Below are positions 1 to 6,149 of a stretch of DNA of 6,423 nt, in pieces (position 1 is the stretch's first letter; every line of letters begins with the position of its first letter). Position numbers and translations under genes: made by a program. This DNA is from JBPOFM01 sp038259855 (lineage in GTDB: Bacteria > Bacteroidota > Bacteroidia > Flavobacteriales > Flavobacteriaceae). The stretch spans positions 1 to 6,423 of the forward strand of contig JBBSOJ010000194.1 in assembly GCA_038259855.1 (NCBI GenBank). Reading direction: 5' to 3'. The notes under the pieces are model-generated. The model was not told the DNA's origin, did no database searches, and saw only the letters and a program-made list of their open reading frames with translations.

Positions 1-149
1 AAAGCGACATGCATCAGCTAAAAATCATCAACTTAAACACTTAAAATGCAGTGTTAAATTATGTTTCAATAATGCTTATTTTTGCCGGCAAGATACAATA
101 ATATAATATGTTTGCACAACAACATTAACGTTGTTTTAAAAATTTTAAT
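1..149. other. Upstream intergenic region, no gene identified
   Basis: No protein can be recognised here. Two reading frames entering from the left edge close early, one at the TAA 19-21 and one at the TAA 42-44, so either could be the last codons of an upstream gene, but they are too short to identify. A small inverted repeat, AACACT (36-41) and AGTGTT (50-55), has no following T-tract and is a poor terminator. The rest is the leader and promoter region of the S4-domain gene. Confidence 0.5.
81..114 (+). promoter_or_regulatory. Putative promoter of the S4-domain gene
   Basis: TATGTTTG at 107-114 matches the Bacteroidota -7 consensus TAnnTTTG exactly, and TTTG at 81-84 could be the -33 element with a 22-bp spacer, a little long. 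Transcription would start near 121, giving a leader of about 30 nt. Just downstream, AACAAC (118-123) and GTTGTT (130-135) form an imperfect palindrome around TTAA that could be an operator or a leader hairpin. Confidence 0.5.
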
Positions 150-527
150 ATGCGAATAGATAAATTCCTGTGGTGTGTTAGATATTACAAAACCCGCACC
201 ATTGCAACGGAAGCTTGCAAAAAAGGCCATATCAAAATTAATGGTCAGGTAGCTAAACCCAGTAGAGAAGTTTATGCTACTGACAAGGTAGAATTGCGCA
301 AGGATCAGATCAAATACCAGCTTATGGTCAACGATATTCCTCCAAGTCGCGTGGGTGCAAAATTGGTGGATATTTACAGAAAGGATACCACGCCAAAAGA
401 AGCATTTGAAGCGCAAGACCTTTTAAAATATTCAAAAGACTACTACCGTAAAAAAGGGGTGGGCAGACCTAGCAAAAAAGACCGCCGGGATATTGATGAT
501 TTTTATGAGACCGAAGATGACAATTAA
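150..527 (+). CDS. S4-domain RNA-binding protein, Hsp15-like
   Basis: This 125-aa basic protein begins MRIDKFLWCVRYYKTR, the classic opening of the S4 fold in the Hsp15 (HslR) family. The S4 domain covers about residues 1-60, with the nucleic-acid-binding turn around KKGHIKINGQVAKPS (24-38). A lysine/arginine-rich tail follows (about 93-113, including KKGVGRPSKKDRR), then an acidic end. In E. coli, Hsp15 binds free 50S subunits carrying peptidyl-tRNA and helps rescue stalled ribosomes; the same role here is inferred from family only. The length is close to the family norm (about 130 aa). The ATG at 150 starts directly at the conserved motif, so the start is secure. A phosphoribosyltransferase gene lies 39 bp downstream on the same strand and may be co-transcribed. 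Confidence 0.9.
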   Translation: MRIDKFLWCVRYYKTRTIATEACKKGHIKINGQVAKPSREVYATDKVELRKDQIKYQLMVNDIPPSRVGAKLVDIYRKDTTPKEAFEAQDLLKYSKDYYRKKGVGRPSKKDRRDIDDFYETEDDN

Positions 528-541
528 AAAAACACTTTATT

Positions 542-549
542 TATCTTTG
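542..549 (+). promoter_or_regulatory. Possible -7 element before the phosphoribosyltransferase gene
   Basis: TATCTTTG matches TAnnTTTG exactly and lies in the 39-bp gap between the S4 gene and the next start. No TTG sits at the expected -33 distance, and the leader would be only about 11 nt. It may be an internal promoter, or chance in AT-rich DNA with both genes read from the upstream promoter. Confidence 0.35.
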
Positions 550-566
550 AAAAAACAATCTCCAAC

Positions 567-1070
567 ATGGCAGGATCAAAACAAGTAATACTAAACCACG
601 AAGAAATCAACCATAAAATAAGACGCATTGCCTATCAAATTTACGAAAGCAATGTGGATGGGAATGAAGTTATTTTGGCAGGAATAGATTCTAATGGATA
701 TATTCTCGCGCAAAAATTAAAGGCGAATCTTGATCAGATCTCCGATTTGAAATCGGTGTTGTGTAAAGTGGTGATTGATAAAAAGAATCCTTTAAATCCG
801 ATAACTACCTCAATTGACGCCACAGCATATAGCAACACATCTGTGGTACTGATTGATGACGTTTTAAACTCAGGTACCACCCTAATTTATGGCGTCAAGC
901 ATTTTTTGAATGTGCCATTAAAACAATTCAAAACTGCAGTATTGGTCAATAGGAACCACAAAAAGTTTCCGGTTAAGGCCGATTATAAAGGCATTTCTCT
1001 CTCTACCTCTCTTCATGAGCACGTAGAGGTCATTTTAACTGGTAAAGTTTATGAGGCCTTCTTAAACTAG
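567..1070 (+). CDS. PyrR-like phosphoribosyltransferase
   Basis: This 167-aa protein is a type I phosphoribosyltransferase. The PRPP-binding loop is VVLIDDVLNSGTTL at residues 93-106, with the paired acids D97-D98 and the SGTT phosphate loop. An earlier AGIDSNGYILAQKL segment (38-51) fits the PPi-loop region. The C-terminal stretch NRNHKKFPVKADYKGISLST (128-147) resembles the PyrR segment with DRGHRELPIRADYVG. PyrR is a UMP-sensing attenuator of pyrimidine genes with weak uracil phosphoribosyltransferase activity. Family membership is well supported; whether this one binds RNA, uses uracil or uses another base cannot be told from sequence, and no pyr genes are adjacent. Its stop overlaps the 3' end of the convergent shikimate kinase gene by 9 bp. 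Confidence 0.85.
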   Translation: MAGSKQVILNHEEINHKIRRIAYQIYESNVDGNEVILAGIDSNGYILAQKLKANLDQISDLKSVLCKVVIDKKNPLNPITTSIDATAYSNTSVVLIDDVLNSGTTLIYGVKHFLNVPLKQFKTAVLVNRNHKKFPVKADYKGISLSTSLHEHVEVILTGKVYEAFLN

Positions 1071-1580
1071 GCTGGCCACAATTTCCTCAGTAATTGCTTC
1101 AATAGTTTTACCATCTGTCAAAAGCGTTTGGTGGCTTTGGCTGTAGTAGTAAGAGCGCTCAAAAAGATGTTTCCCTATAAACTCAGTTAATTCTTCATCT
1201 GTTTGGAGATGTGAAATCAAAGGCCTCTGTGATTTTTCGGAACGCAGTCTATTTACCAAATTTGGAATGGAACTCTTCAAGTATATGCTATGTGCAACTT
1301 CAGTATTTAATATAGCGTCCATATTGCTGCCGTAACATGGTGTGCCACCTCCAAGTGACAGAATTATATTGTTCCGCCCTAAAAGCTCCTTCAAATATGT
1401 ATGCTCTATTTTTCTGAAATAGATCTCACCCCTACGCTCGAAAATTTGAGAGATGGTCAATTGCTCCATTTTTTGAATGTAATCATCCAAATCAATACAT
1501 TCAAATTTGAGTATTTCGGACAGTTTTTGCCCAATTGTGGACTTTCCAGAACCCATATATCCAATTAAAATAATAATCAT
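1062..1580 (-). CDS. aroK: Shikimate kinase
   Basis: Cytoplasmic enzyme that phosphorylates shikimate at the 3-hydroxyl with ATP, the fifth step of the chorismate pathway. From the chosen start it is 172 aa, the normal size. The P-loop is GYMGSGKST (7-15). D32 in DLDD and R56 in FRKIE match the shikimate-binding residues, GGG is at 77-79, the lid arginine is R119 in SQRPL, and R142 in FERSYYY matches the C-terminal arginine. A longer frame reaches 1637, but the extra 19 residues are not typical of the family, which begins just before the P-loop strand, so the ATG at 1578-1580 is preferred. It is transcribed away from the tRNA gene and converges on the phosphoribosyltransferase gene. Confidence 0.95.
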   Translation of the reverse strand: MIIILIGYMGSGKSTIGQKLSEILKFECIDLDDYIQKMEQLTISQIFERRGEIYFRKIEHTYLKELLGRNNIILSLGGGTPCYGSNMDAILNTEVAHSIYLKSSIPNLVNRLRSEKSQRPLISHLQTDEELTEFIGKHLFERSYYYSQSHQTLLTDGKTIEAITEEIVASLV

Positions 1581-1605
1581 AAAACGCCTTATAAATTGAT
1601 TTCTA

Positions 1606-1638
1606 AAAACATAGACTAAGCCTCCACAAAAAAACAAA
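1606..1638 (-). promoter_or_regulatory. Possible aroK promoter
   Basis: On the minus strand TATGTTTT (1613 to 1606) matches the -7 consensus at 7 of 8 positions, and TTTG (1638 to 1635) lies 21 bp upstream as a -33 element. The leader to the ATG at 1580 would be about 20 nt. It is back to back with the tRNA promoter. Confidence 0.35.
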
Positions 1639-1657
1639 AAATAATATTAAGAAAGGG

Positions 1658-1688
1658 TTTGGTTTATTAATAAAACGTTTTATATTTG
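1658..1688 (+). promoter_or_regulatory. tRNA-Lys promoter
   Basis: TTTG (1658-1661) and TATATTTG (1681-1688) are separated by 19 bp, an exact match to the Bacteroidota housekeeping promoter. Transcription should start around 1695, about 12 nt before the mature tRNA. This is the best promoter match in the window. Confidence 0.75.
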
Positions 1689-1706
1689 CACCCTCATTAA
1701 GAAAAT

Positions 1707-1779
1707 GACTCGATAGCTCAGTTGGTAGAGCATAACACTTTTAATGTTAGGGTCCTGGGTTCGAGCCCCAGTCGGGTCA
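1707..1779 (+). tRNA. tRNA-Lys (anticodon TTT)
   Basis: A full cloverleaf can be drawn. The acceptor stem GACTCGA (1707-1713) pairs with TCGGGTC (1772-1778) with one G-U. The D stem is GCTC/GAGC with loop AGTTGGTA. The anticodon stem TAACA/TGTTA encloses loop CTTTTAA with anticodon TTT at 1740-1742. The variable loop is GGGTC, and the T stem CTGGG/CCCAG encloses TTCGAGC. The discriminator base is A1779 and CCA is not encoded. The gene is intact, and a tyrosine integrase gene begins 243 bp downstream in the same direction, so its 3' half is a candidate attachment site. Confidence 0.97.
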
Positions 1780-1803
1780 CTGGTAGAGATACCAAATGGG
1801 AAC

Positions 1804-1838
1804 AAAACCCTGCTAATCATTTGATTGGCAGGGTTTTT
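1804..1838 (+). terminator. Intrinsic terminator after tRNA-Lys
   Basis: AAAACCCTGC (1804-1813) pairs with GCAGGGTTTT (1828-1837). The stem continues inward after one mismatch with AATCA (1815-1819) and TGATT (1822-1826), leaving a 2-nt loop, and a T run (1834-1838) follows. The A run on the other side means it could also stop leftward transcription. It begins 25 nt after the tRNA. Confidence 0.85.
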
Positions 1839-1892
1839 AGTTTTTAACCAAATTAACTGATATCAAAATATATCAAATAATTAGTTCACAAT

Positions 1893-1933
1893 TCGTCAAC
1901 ATAGGTTTTTAAATCGTCAACATTCGTCAACAT
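1893..1933 (+). repeat. Three direct repeats TCGTCAACAT
   Basis: The 10-mer TCGTCAACAT occurs at 1893-1902, 1914-1923 and 1924-1933, so the start-to-start spacings are 21 and 10 bp, two and one helical turns. Just upstream, TATCAAA occurs at 1861 and 1871, also 10 bp apart. The repeats lie between the tRNA and the integrase gene, where arm-type integrase sites or excisionase sites are found in related elements. That role is inferred from position; operators for the integrase gene are the alternative. Confidence 0.6.
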
Positions 1934-1973
1934 CTCTAAAAATGACTTATATTTATACTCATACAGTATTTAG

Positions 1974-1989
1974 TTGATTTGACTTTCGT
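1974..1989 (+). repeat. Left copy of a perfect 16-bp inverted repeat
   Basis: TTGATTTGACTTTCGT here is found again as its exact reverse complement at 6353-6368, downstream of rteC. This copy ends 33 bp before the integrase start and contains TTGATTTG, one base off a -7 promoter element. It may be a shared operator, or an integrase arm site present in both orientations. Confidence 0.7.
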
Positions 1990-2016
1990 CTCAATTATTG
2001 TTTAACAATTAAGACG
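1987..2016 (+). repeat. Imperfect palindrome just before the integrase start
   Basis: CGTCT (1987-1991) pairs with AGACG (2012-2016), then AATT with AATT and TT with AA, with two mismatches in the 14-bp arms. It ends 6 bp before the ATG. It could be an operator or, if transcribed, a leader hairpin limiting integrase translation. Its left arm overlaps the end of the 16-bp repeat at 1974-1989. Confidence 0.5.
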
Positions 2017-2022
2017 ACAACT

Positions 2023-3246
2023 ATGAATTCTTCTGTATCTTTTTCAATTTTATTTTGGGTCTACGCCGCTAGAGCTATAAATAATGAAACAAACATTTAT
2101 GCTCGTATTACCATTAATGGTAAAAAAGCGAACATAAGCCTTAACCACAAAATCAATATTGACCGCTGGAATCCCAAGCATCAAAAAATGAAAGGCCATG
2201 GAGATATTCCACGAAAGGTGAATCTTTTTCTTGATGACACAAAGGCAAATTTAATTCAAACATATCGCGAATTACAAAATGAGCAGCGCGTTGTAACGCC
2301 TCAATTGATCAAAGCTAGGTTTTTAGGTGAAGACAAGGCTAGTCACACTTTGTGTGAAATTTTTAAGTATCATAATGATATAATGGCAAATAAGCTTTGT
2401 GCTAAAACTTTATGCCATTATAGAACAAGTCAGACATACATTCTTAAATATGTCAAAAAAGAGTTCAATACAACTGACATTTATCTTCAGGATTTAAATT
2501 ATGCCTTCGTTTTAGGTTTCGAAAGCTTTTTGAGGGCATATAAGCCTAGCCATTATCAAGAAAAAATCGGTAACAATGCCATCATGAAACACATTCAGAG
2601 GTTAAAAAAGATGACAAGATTGGCGCATGACATCGAATGGATTGAAAACCATCCCTTCCAAAGGTATCAGGTAAAAATGGAAAAGACCGAAAGAGACTAT
2701 CTCACGGATAAAGAATTATTGCGCATAGAAGAGCTTGAGATAAAAATTGAAAGGCTTCAGACGGTCAGGGATTTGTTTGTGTTCAGTTGCTATACGGGTA
2801 TTTCATACTCCGACATAATGGATTTAAGTTCAGATCACATCGTTAAAGGTATAGATGGCAATAAATGGATCATGTCAAATAGGAATAAATCCGGAGTTCC
2901 ATTTAAAATTCCTTTACTTCCCAAAGCTGAGATGCTAATAAAAAAATATAAGAAGCACCCTCGAACCCAGTATTCAGAAAAGTTACTCCCAAGTCTATCC
3001 AATCAAAAGTTAAATAGTTACCTAAAAGAAATTGCCGACACTTGCAAGATCAAAAAAAATCTTACATTTCACATGGCCAGACATACATTTGCAACGACCG
3101 TAACCCTATCAAACGGAGTTCCGATGGAGACAGTTTCAAAGATGTTGGGCCATACAAAAATTACAACTACACAAATTTATGCACGTGTAATTGAACAGAA
3201 AGTTAGTGAAGATATGGAATTGTTAAAGAAAAGACTTAGTGTGTAA
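2023..3246 (+). CDS. Tyrosine recombinase (integrase) of the element
   Basis: This 407-aa protein should cut and rejoin att sites through a 3'-phosphotyrosine. It has an arm-binding N-terminal domain (about 10-95, with IYARITINGKKANISLNHKI), a SAM-like core-binding domain (about 105-210), and a catalytic domain (about 225-400). Visible catalytic residues are K289 (NKSG), H350 and R353 (HMARH), H377 (LGH) and the nucleophile Y386 (IYARV). The first arginine is replaced by Ser261 in TGISYSD, as reported for IntDOT of CTnDOT (S259); Arg249 lies 12 residues before it. The length is normal and no frame break is seen, so it is probably active. The ATG at 2023 gives the usual MNSS start of this flavobacterial family. 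No Shine-Dalgarno sequence is visible. It points away from the tRNA-Lys, 243 bp downstream of it. Confidence 0.95.
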   Translation: MNSSVSFSILFWVYAARAINNETNIYARITINGKKANISLNHKINIDRWNPKHQKMKGHGDIPRKVNLFLDDTKANLIQTYRELQNEQRVVTPQLIKARFLGEDKASHTLCEIFKYHNDIMANKLCAKTLCHYRTSQTYILKYVKKEFNTTDIYLQDLNYAFVLGFESFLRAYKPSHYQEKIGNNAIMKHIQRLKKMTRLAHDIEWIENHPFQRYQVKMEKTERDYLTDKELLRIEELEIKIERLQTVRDLFVFSCYTGISYSDIMDLSSDHIVKGIDGNKWIMSNRNKSGVPFKIPLLPKAEMLIKKYKKHPRTQYSEKLLPSLSNQKLNSYLKEIADTCKIKKNLTFHMARHTFATTVTLSNGVPMETVSKMLGHTKITTTQIYARVIEQKVSEDMELLKKRLSV

Positions 3247-3248
3247 GT

Positions 3249-3276
3249 AAACTCACTGGGTTTATGAAAATTTTTT
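3249..3276 (+). terminator. Weak candidate terminator after the integrase
   Basis: AAACTC (3249-3254) can pair with GGGTTT (3258-3263) with one G-U and a 3-nt loop, and a run of six T follows at 3271-3276 after a gap of seven bases. The stem is short and the T-tract is displaced, so this is a weak call. It lies in the 48-bp gap between two convergent genes. Confidence 0.25.
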
Positions 3277-3294
3277 CTTTGGATTGTAAAAGAA

Positions 3295-5001
3295 TTAAAT
3301 TTCTTCATTCAATTTTCTAAGGTGATAGGAAAGATTAATTCCTGTCTCACTATAAAAAGCTTTTGTGAAAGATTTAGTGGTTCCAAAACCAATGCCTTCG
3401 CCAATTGCTTTTATTGTAAATGCTCTTAACTTTGAATCTGATTTCAACTTCTTTACGATATAGATAATTCTTAATTTATTGATATATTGACTGAAATTAC
3501 TTCCAGTATGAATATTTATAAATTTTGACAAATAAGTTGAGTTGGTATCAAGTCTTTTGGCCAATTCAACCAAAGTAACAGGTTGGAGAAACTGATTTTG
3601 GGACTCAAATTTTTCTAAATCCATTGCAATATTATTATAAATATCTAGCGGAATCATATCTGAAACCCGGCGATTCTTGAGTTTCTGAGAATTTATGTCG
3701 TTATCATTTTCAATCAGAATTTTAAATTTCTCCAAATATTTCCTCTGTCTAATCCTATACCAAACAACCATTGAAATCAGGACTACAGTTGCTGTCCCAA
3801 GTAGTAAATTGATAATTTTTGCAAATTTATTTTTATCCCGTAATGCGTTTATTACTGTTTCTTTCTTTTGAATTAATAAAGGACGGTTATATTTTTTTTC
3901 AATCTGTAATTGCAAGTCCTTGGAACGATATAATGTACTGTCCAATTTTAACAATTTATTTATGTAAAGCAGTTGGCTCTGCAAATCAAGATTTTTTTCA
4001 TAATAATCTATCTTAAACTCGTAAATAGATCTTAACTCTGGAAATGTATAGTTCAATTGTCCAGCTATCGAATCACTAATCCTAAAAAATTGATGGGCAT
4101 CACTTTCTGACTGGTTATGAATAGCTATTTTACCCTTATAATAATTAGCCATTGCCTGGGAGTAATCGTCCAAATAAGGTATGGCCGTATCAATATTTAT
4201 CAAGGCTTGATTTTCATTTCCCAATAAATATTCAATTACTCCTAGGTTATACATAAATTCAAAATAGACGATACTATCTTTCTTGACTAAGCTCTCATTC
4301 AGACCTTTTACAGAATATAATTTTGCGGAATCAAGTTGTTTTAAACGCATGTAGGTCAATGAAGTATTGTAAAGTATATTTAAGTAATTTGAATAATTGG
4401 CTGAGCTTTTGCTTTTGACCAGGTTCAATGAATCAATTTCCTTTAAATAAATTTTTAGTGCTCCCCTATGGTCGCCCGCCCTATTTTTCAATAGTGCTAT
4501 CATTCTTTTATATCCTGCAGACTGAGATGTGTTGCCTCTTTTTTTTGCAATCGAGTCGCCAATGAGATAGCTATCCAACGCTTCTTGGTACTGACTTAAT
4601 TCATAGCACCAATATCCTTTTAGGAAATAACCGGCTGCTGGATAAGAAAAATCATTACTGTTTTTAGTAAACAATATAATACTATCAGCATATCGCTTTG
4701 CTTTCAAAGGCCCATCCATTAAAACTGAATGTAAATAATAACCTCTTCCGATATTAATTGTATCATTATCCTCTTTTGCTCTCTGCAAGTAAATTTTGGC
4801 TATAAATCTTTTTGTGTACAATGAATCAGCAGGTAGTTCATTGAACAATTGACGAAGACCATCAAAACTATTGGTCTGCGATATTTCATTAGGTTTATTT
4901 TGTGCTATAATACTGTTGAAAGCTAAGGCAATTAAAAAAAAGATAAATCCATCTCTCCAACAGAAGATTTTAAGATCATGTATATTCTTAAGCTCAAACA
5001 T
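3295..5001 (-). CDS. Membrane-anchored TPR / AraC-type transcriptional regulator
   Basis: This 568-aa protein combines a sensor and a DNA-binding domain. A hydrophobic segment at 19-33 (FIFFLIALAFNSIIA, then Q) is a signal peptide or first membrane helix. Residues about 45-370 are helical and TPR-like, with pairs such as SQYQEALDSYLIGDS (136-150) and GDHRGALKIYLKEID (176-190). A second membrane helix lies at about 395-415, followed by basic YRIRQRKY. The C-terminal AraC/XylS domain (about 465-566) has both helix-turn-helix units: TLVELAKRLDTNSTYLSKFI and the one spanning FTIKAIGEGIGFGTTKSFTK. This puts the TPR part in the periplasm and the DNA-binding part in the cytoplasm. The ligand is unknown. 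It is divergent from rteC and convergent with the integrase, so control of rteC, of itself, or of both is the natural inference. It is intact, with no missing key region. Confidence 0.88.
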   Translation of the reverse strand: MFELKNIHDLKIFCWRDGFIFFLIALAFNSIIAQNKPNEISQTNSFDGLRQLFNELPADSLYTKRFIAKIYLQRAKEDNDTINIGRGYYLHSVLMDGPLKAKRYADSIILFTKNSNDFSYPAAGYFLKGYWCYELSQYQEALDSYLIGDSIAKKRGNTSQSAGYKRMIALLKNRAGDHRGALKIYLKEIDSLNLVKSKSSANYSNYLNILYNTSLTYMRLKQLDSAKLYSVKGLNESLVKKDSIVYFEFMYNLGVIEYLLGNENQALINIDTAIPYLDDYSQAMANYYKGKIAIHNQSESDAHQFFRISDSIAGQLNYTFPELRSIYEFKIDYYEKNLDLQSQLLYINKLLKLDSTLYRSKDLQLQIEKKYNRPLLIQKKETVINALRDKNKFAKIINLLLGTATVVLISMVVWYRIRQRKYLEKFKILIENDNDINSQKLKNRRVSDMIPLDIYNNIAMDLEKFESQNQFLQPVTLVELAKRLDTNSTYLSKFINIHTGSNFSQYINKLRIIYIVKKLKSDSKLRAFTIKAIGEGIGFGTTKSFTKAFYSETGINLSYHLRKLNEEI

Positions 5002-5023
5002 CTTATAAATTATATTTAATGTT

Positions 5024-5058
5024 CAAATAATATGTTGAAATTTATAAATTTCAGCAAA
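5024..5058 (-). promoter_or_regulatory. Putative promoter of the AraC regulator with an internal operator
   Basis: On the minus strand TTTG (5058 to 5055) and TATTATTTG (5032 to 5024) are separated by 22 bp. The -7 element has three rather than two bases between TA and TTTG, so it is an imperfect match. The perfect 18-bp palindrome at 5036-5053 fills the spacer. A protein bound there would block polymerase. Transcription would start near 5017, giving a leader of about 15 nt. Confidence 0.45.
5036..5053. repeat. Perfect 18-bp palindrome, candidate operator
   Basis: TGAAATTTATAAATTTCA is identical to its reverse complement. It lies in the control region between the divergent AraC regulator and rteC, 35 bp upstream of the regulator start. 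AraC-family proteins usually bind direct repeats, so a symmetric site hints at a dimeric repressor or a different protein; the AT-rich composition weakens the case. Confidence 0.6.
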
Positions 5059-5256
5059 CAATTCATAAATCTCACCTACAACGTGTTGCAAAAGATAAAT
5101 TAAGATTAAATCTTTGTTATTAATCTTTGGTTGGTCATCAGACAACATTGACACAATAAATGCCAAATTAATTGTTATTCTCTAATTTACTGAATTGTCA
5201 ATTTAATTCAGCTATTAGCAATATGATTTGTCAAAATCGTATTTATTTTACCCATT
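5059..5256. promoter_or_regulatory. Control region upstream of rteC
   Basis: Three kinds of symmetry can be seen: AAGATT-A-AATCTT at 5102-5114; the direct repeat AATCTTTG at 5109-5116 and 5122-5129, 13 bp apart; and the inverted repeat CTGAATT (5190-5196) and AATTCAG (5205-5211) with an 8-bp spacer. TATGATTTG at 5222-5230 is a near -7 match with a 3-bp gap, the same deviation as in the divergent promoter, but no well-spaced -33 is seen, as expected of an activator-dependent promoter. No gene is encoded here. Confidence 0.45.
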
Positions 5257-6126
5257 GTGGAATATTTTCAAAACAAAGACTTGGAAATTATGGATTCGAC
5301 CTCACTATGCGAAAATTTTGAAAGGGAATTTGCTACTATCAAAATAACTTCTTCTAATATTATCGAGAAGTCCACCGTGGTCATTGAATTGTGCCATGGT
5401 TTCCTGAAAGATTTGAGAGCTTTATTATTAAGGGAAGGGTTTGAAAATACGTTAGATGAAATTAATTTCTTTAAAAATGTCAAACCCAAGGCAATAACAC
5501 CTTTGATTTATTTTTCAGAGATTCGCTCATTTGAAATACAATTTCCCAAAGCAAATATCGATTGTCAAAAAAAATACCTCAGACATAAAATCAATAAACT
5601 AAACAGATTCTTCAACCGTAATTTGGAATTTGAACACTATGTAAATGGTAGATATTCACATTTTGACACGCAATATTACACTAGGGATAGTTTGGAAACG
5701 TATCATCTGATTTGCAGTGATTTTTATTTCCAGGAAAAAGATTTTTCGACTTCCAGAGATATGCTCTTAAGCAAAATCAAAGCGTATACCCAATTGGCCA
5801 CTTATCTGGATGGTCGTTTACACAATTTAAAATTCCAGTCTGTTGCTACTGAGATTCCTTTACTCAAAATGGACAAATTGATCTGGCCTTTTACAAACAC
5901 CGACTGGGTCGAACTTGTCTATGCGCTTTCTTATGCTGGAGTTGCAAAGCAAAACAGGCTAAGTATTACTGACATATCCAAAAATATGCAGGAAGTTTTC
6001 GATTTTACACCCAAGGATATTTACAAAACCTATCAGGATATTAAAAATCGAAAGAACAGCAGAACCATGTTTCTTGATGAGCTCAGTATATGCTTGTTAT
6101 CAGAGATGGGCAAGAGTGAAGAGTAG
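5257..6126 (+). CDS. rteC: RteC-family excision/mobilization regulator
   Basis: A 289-aa RteC-family protein. In CTnDOT, RteC is a DNA-binding activator of the excision (xis/exc) operon and is itself switched on by RteB. Family features seen are LNRFFNRNLEFEHYVNGRYS (115-134) followed by HFDTQYYTRDS, and the C-terminal TDWVELVYALSYAGVA (215-230) and IYKTYQDIKNRKNSRTMFLD (255-274). The frame opens with GTG at 5257, 33 bp downstream of an in-frame TGA (5224). The first ATG is at 5290 (MDSTSLCENF) and is an equally good start, giving 278 aa. The gene diverges from the membrane AraC regulator across 255 bp and is followed by a repeat-rich region that may contain its targets. No RteA or RteB homologue is in the window. 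The frame is intact. Confidence 0.88.
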   Translation: MEYFQNKDLEIMDSTSLCENFEREFATIKITSSNIIEKSTVVIELCHGFLKDLRALLLREGFENTLDEINFFKNVKPKAITPLIYFSEIRSFEIQFPKANIDCQKKYLRHKINKLNRFFNRNLEFEHYVNGRYSHFDTQYYTRDSLETYHLICSDFYFQEKDFSTSRDMLLSKIKAYTQLATYLDGRLHNLKFQSVATEIPLLKMDKLIWPFTNTDWVELVYALSYAGVAKQNRLSITDISKNMQEVFDFTPKDIYKTYQDIKNRKNSRTMFLDELSICLLSEMGKSEE

Positions 6127-6149
6127 GTATATTATCTCAATTTTCTCAA

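Noticed and set aside
66..416. Minus-strand open frame opposite the S4-domain gene
   Set aside because: It lies largely antisense to a gene with clear S4 homology, resembles no family I recognise, and covers the S4 gene promoter.
1581..1637. N-terminal extension of shikimate kinase
   Set aside because: The added 19 residues precede the strand that normally opens the family, and they would cover the probable aroK promoter.
1893..1933. CRISPR array
   Set aside because: The repeats are only 10 bp with 0-11 bp gaps, far too short for CRISPR repeats and spacers, and no cas gene is present.
2960..2970. Inverted 11-bp match to the tRNA-Lys T arm (CTCGAACCCAG) inside the integrase gene, as a second att site
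   Set aside because: It is short, inverted and inside an intact coding sequence; an att repeat should be direct and at the far end of the element.
3819..4016. Plus-strand open frame inside the AraC regulator gene
   Set aside because: It is antisense to the membrane-helix region and C-terminal sensor part of a well-supported gene, so it is a shadow frame.
5148..5153. TTGACA as an E. coli-type -35 box upstream of rteC
   Set aside because: No TATAAT-like box lies at 16-18 bp, and the Bacteroidota primary sigma factor uses a different consensus.
5268..5489. Minus-strand open frame inside rteC
   Set aside because: It is antisense to rteC and has no recognisable features.
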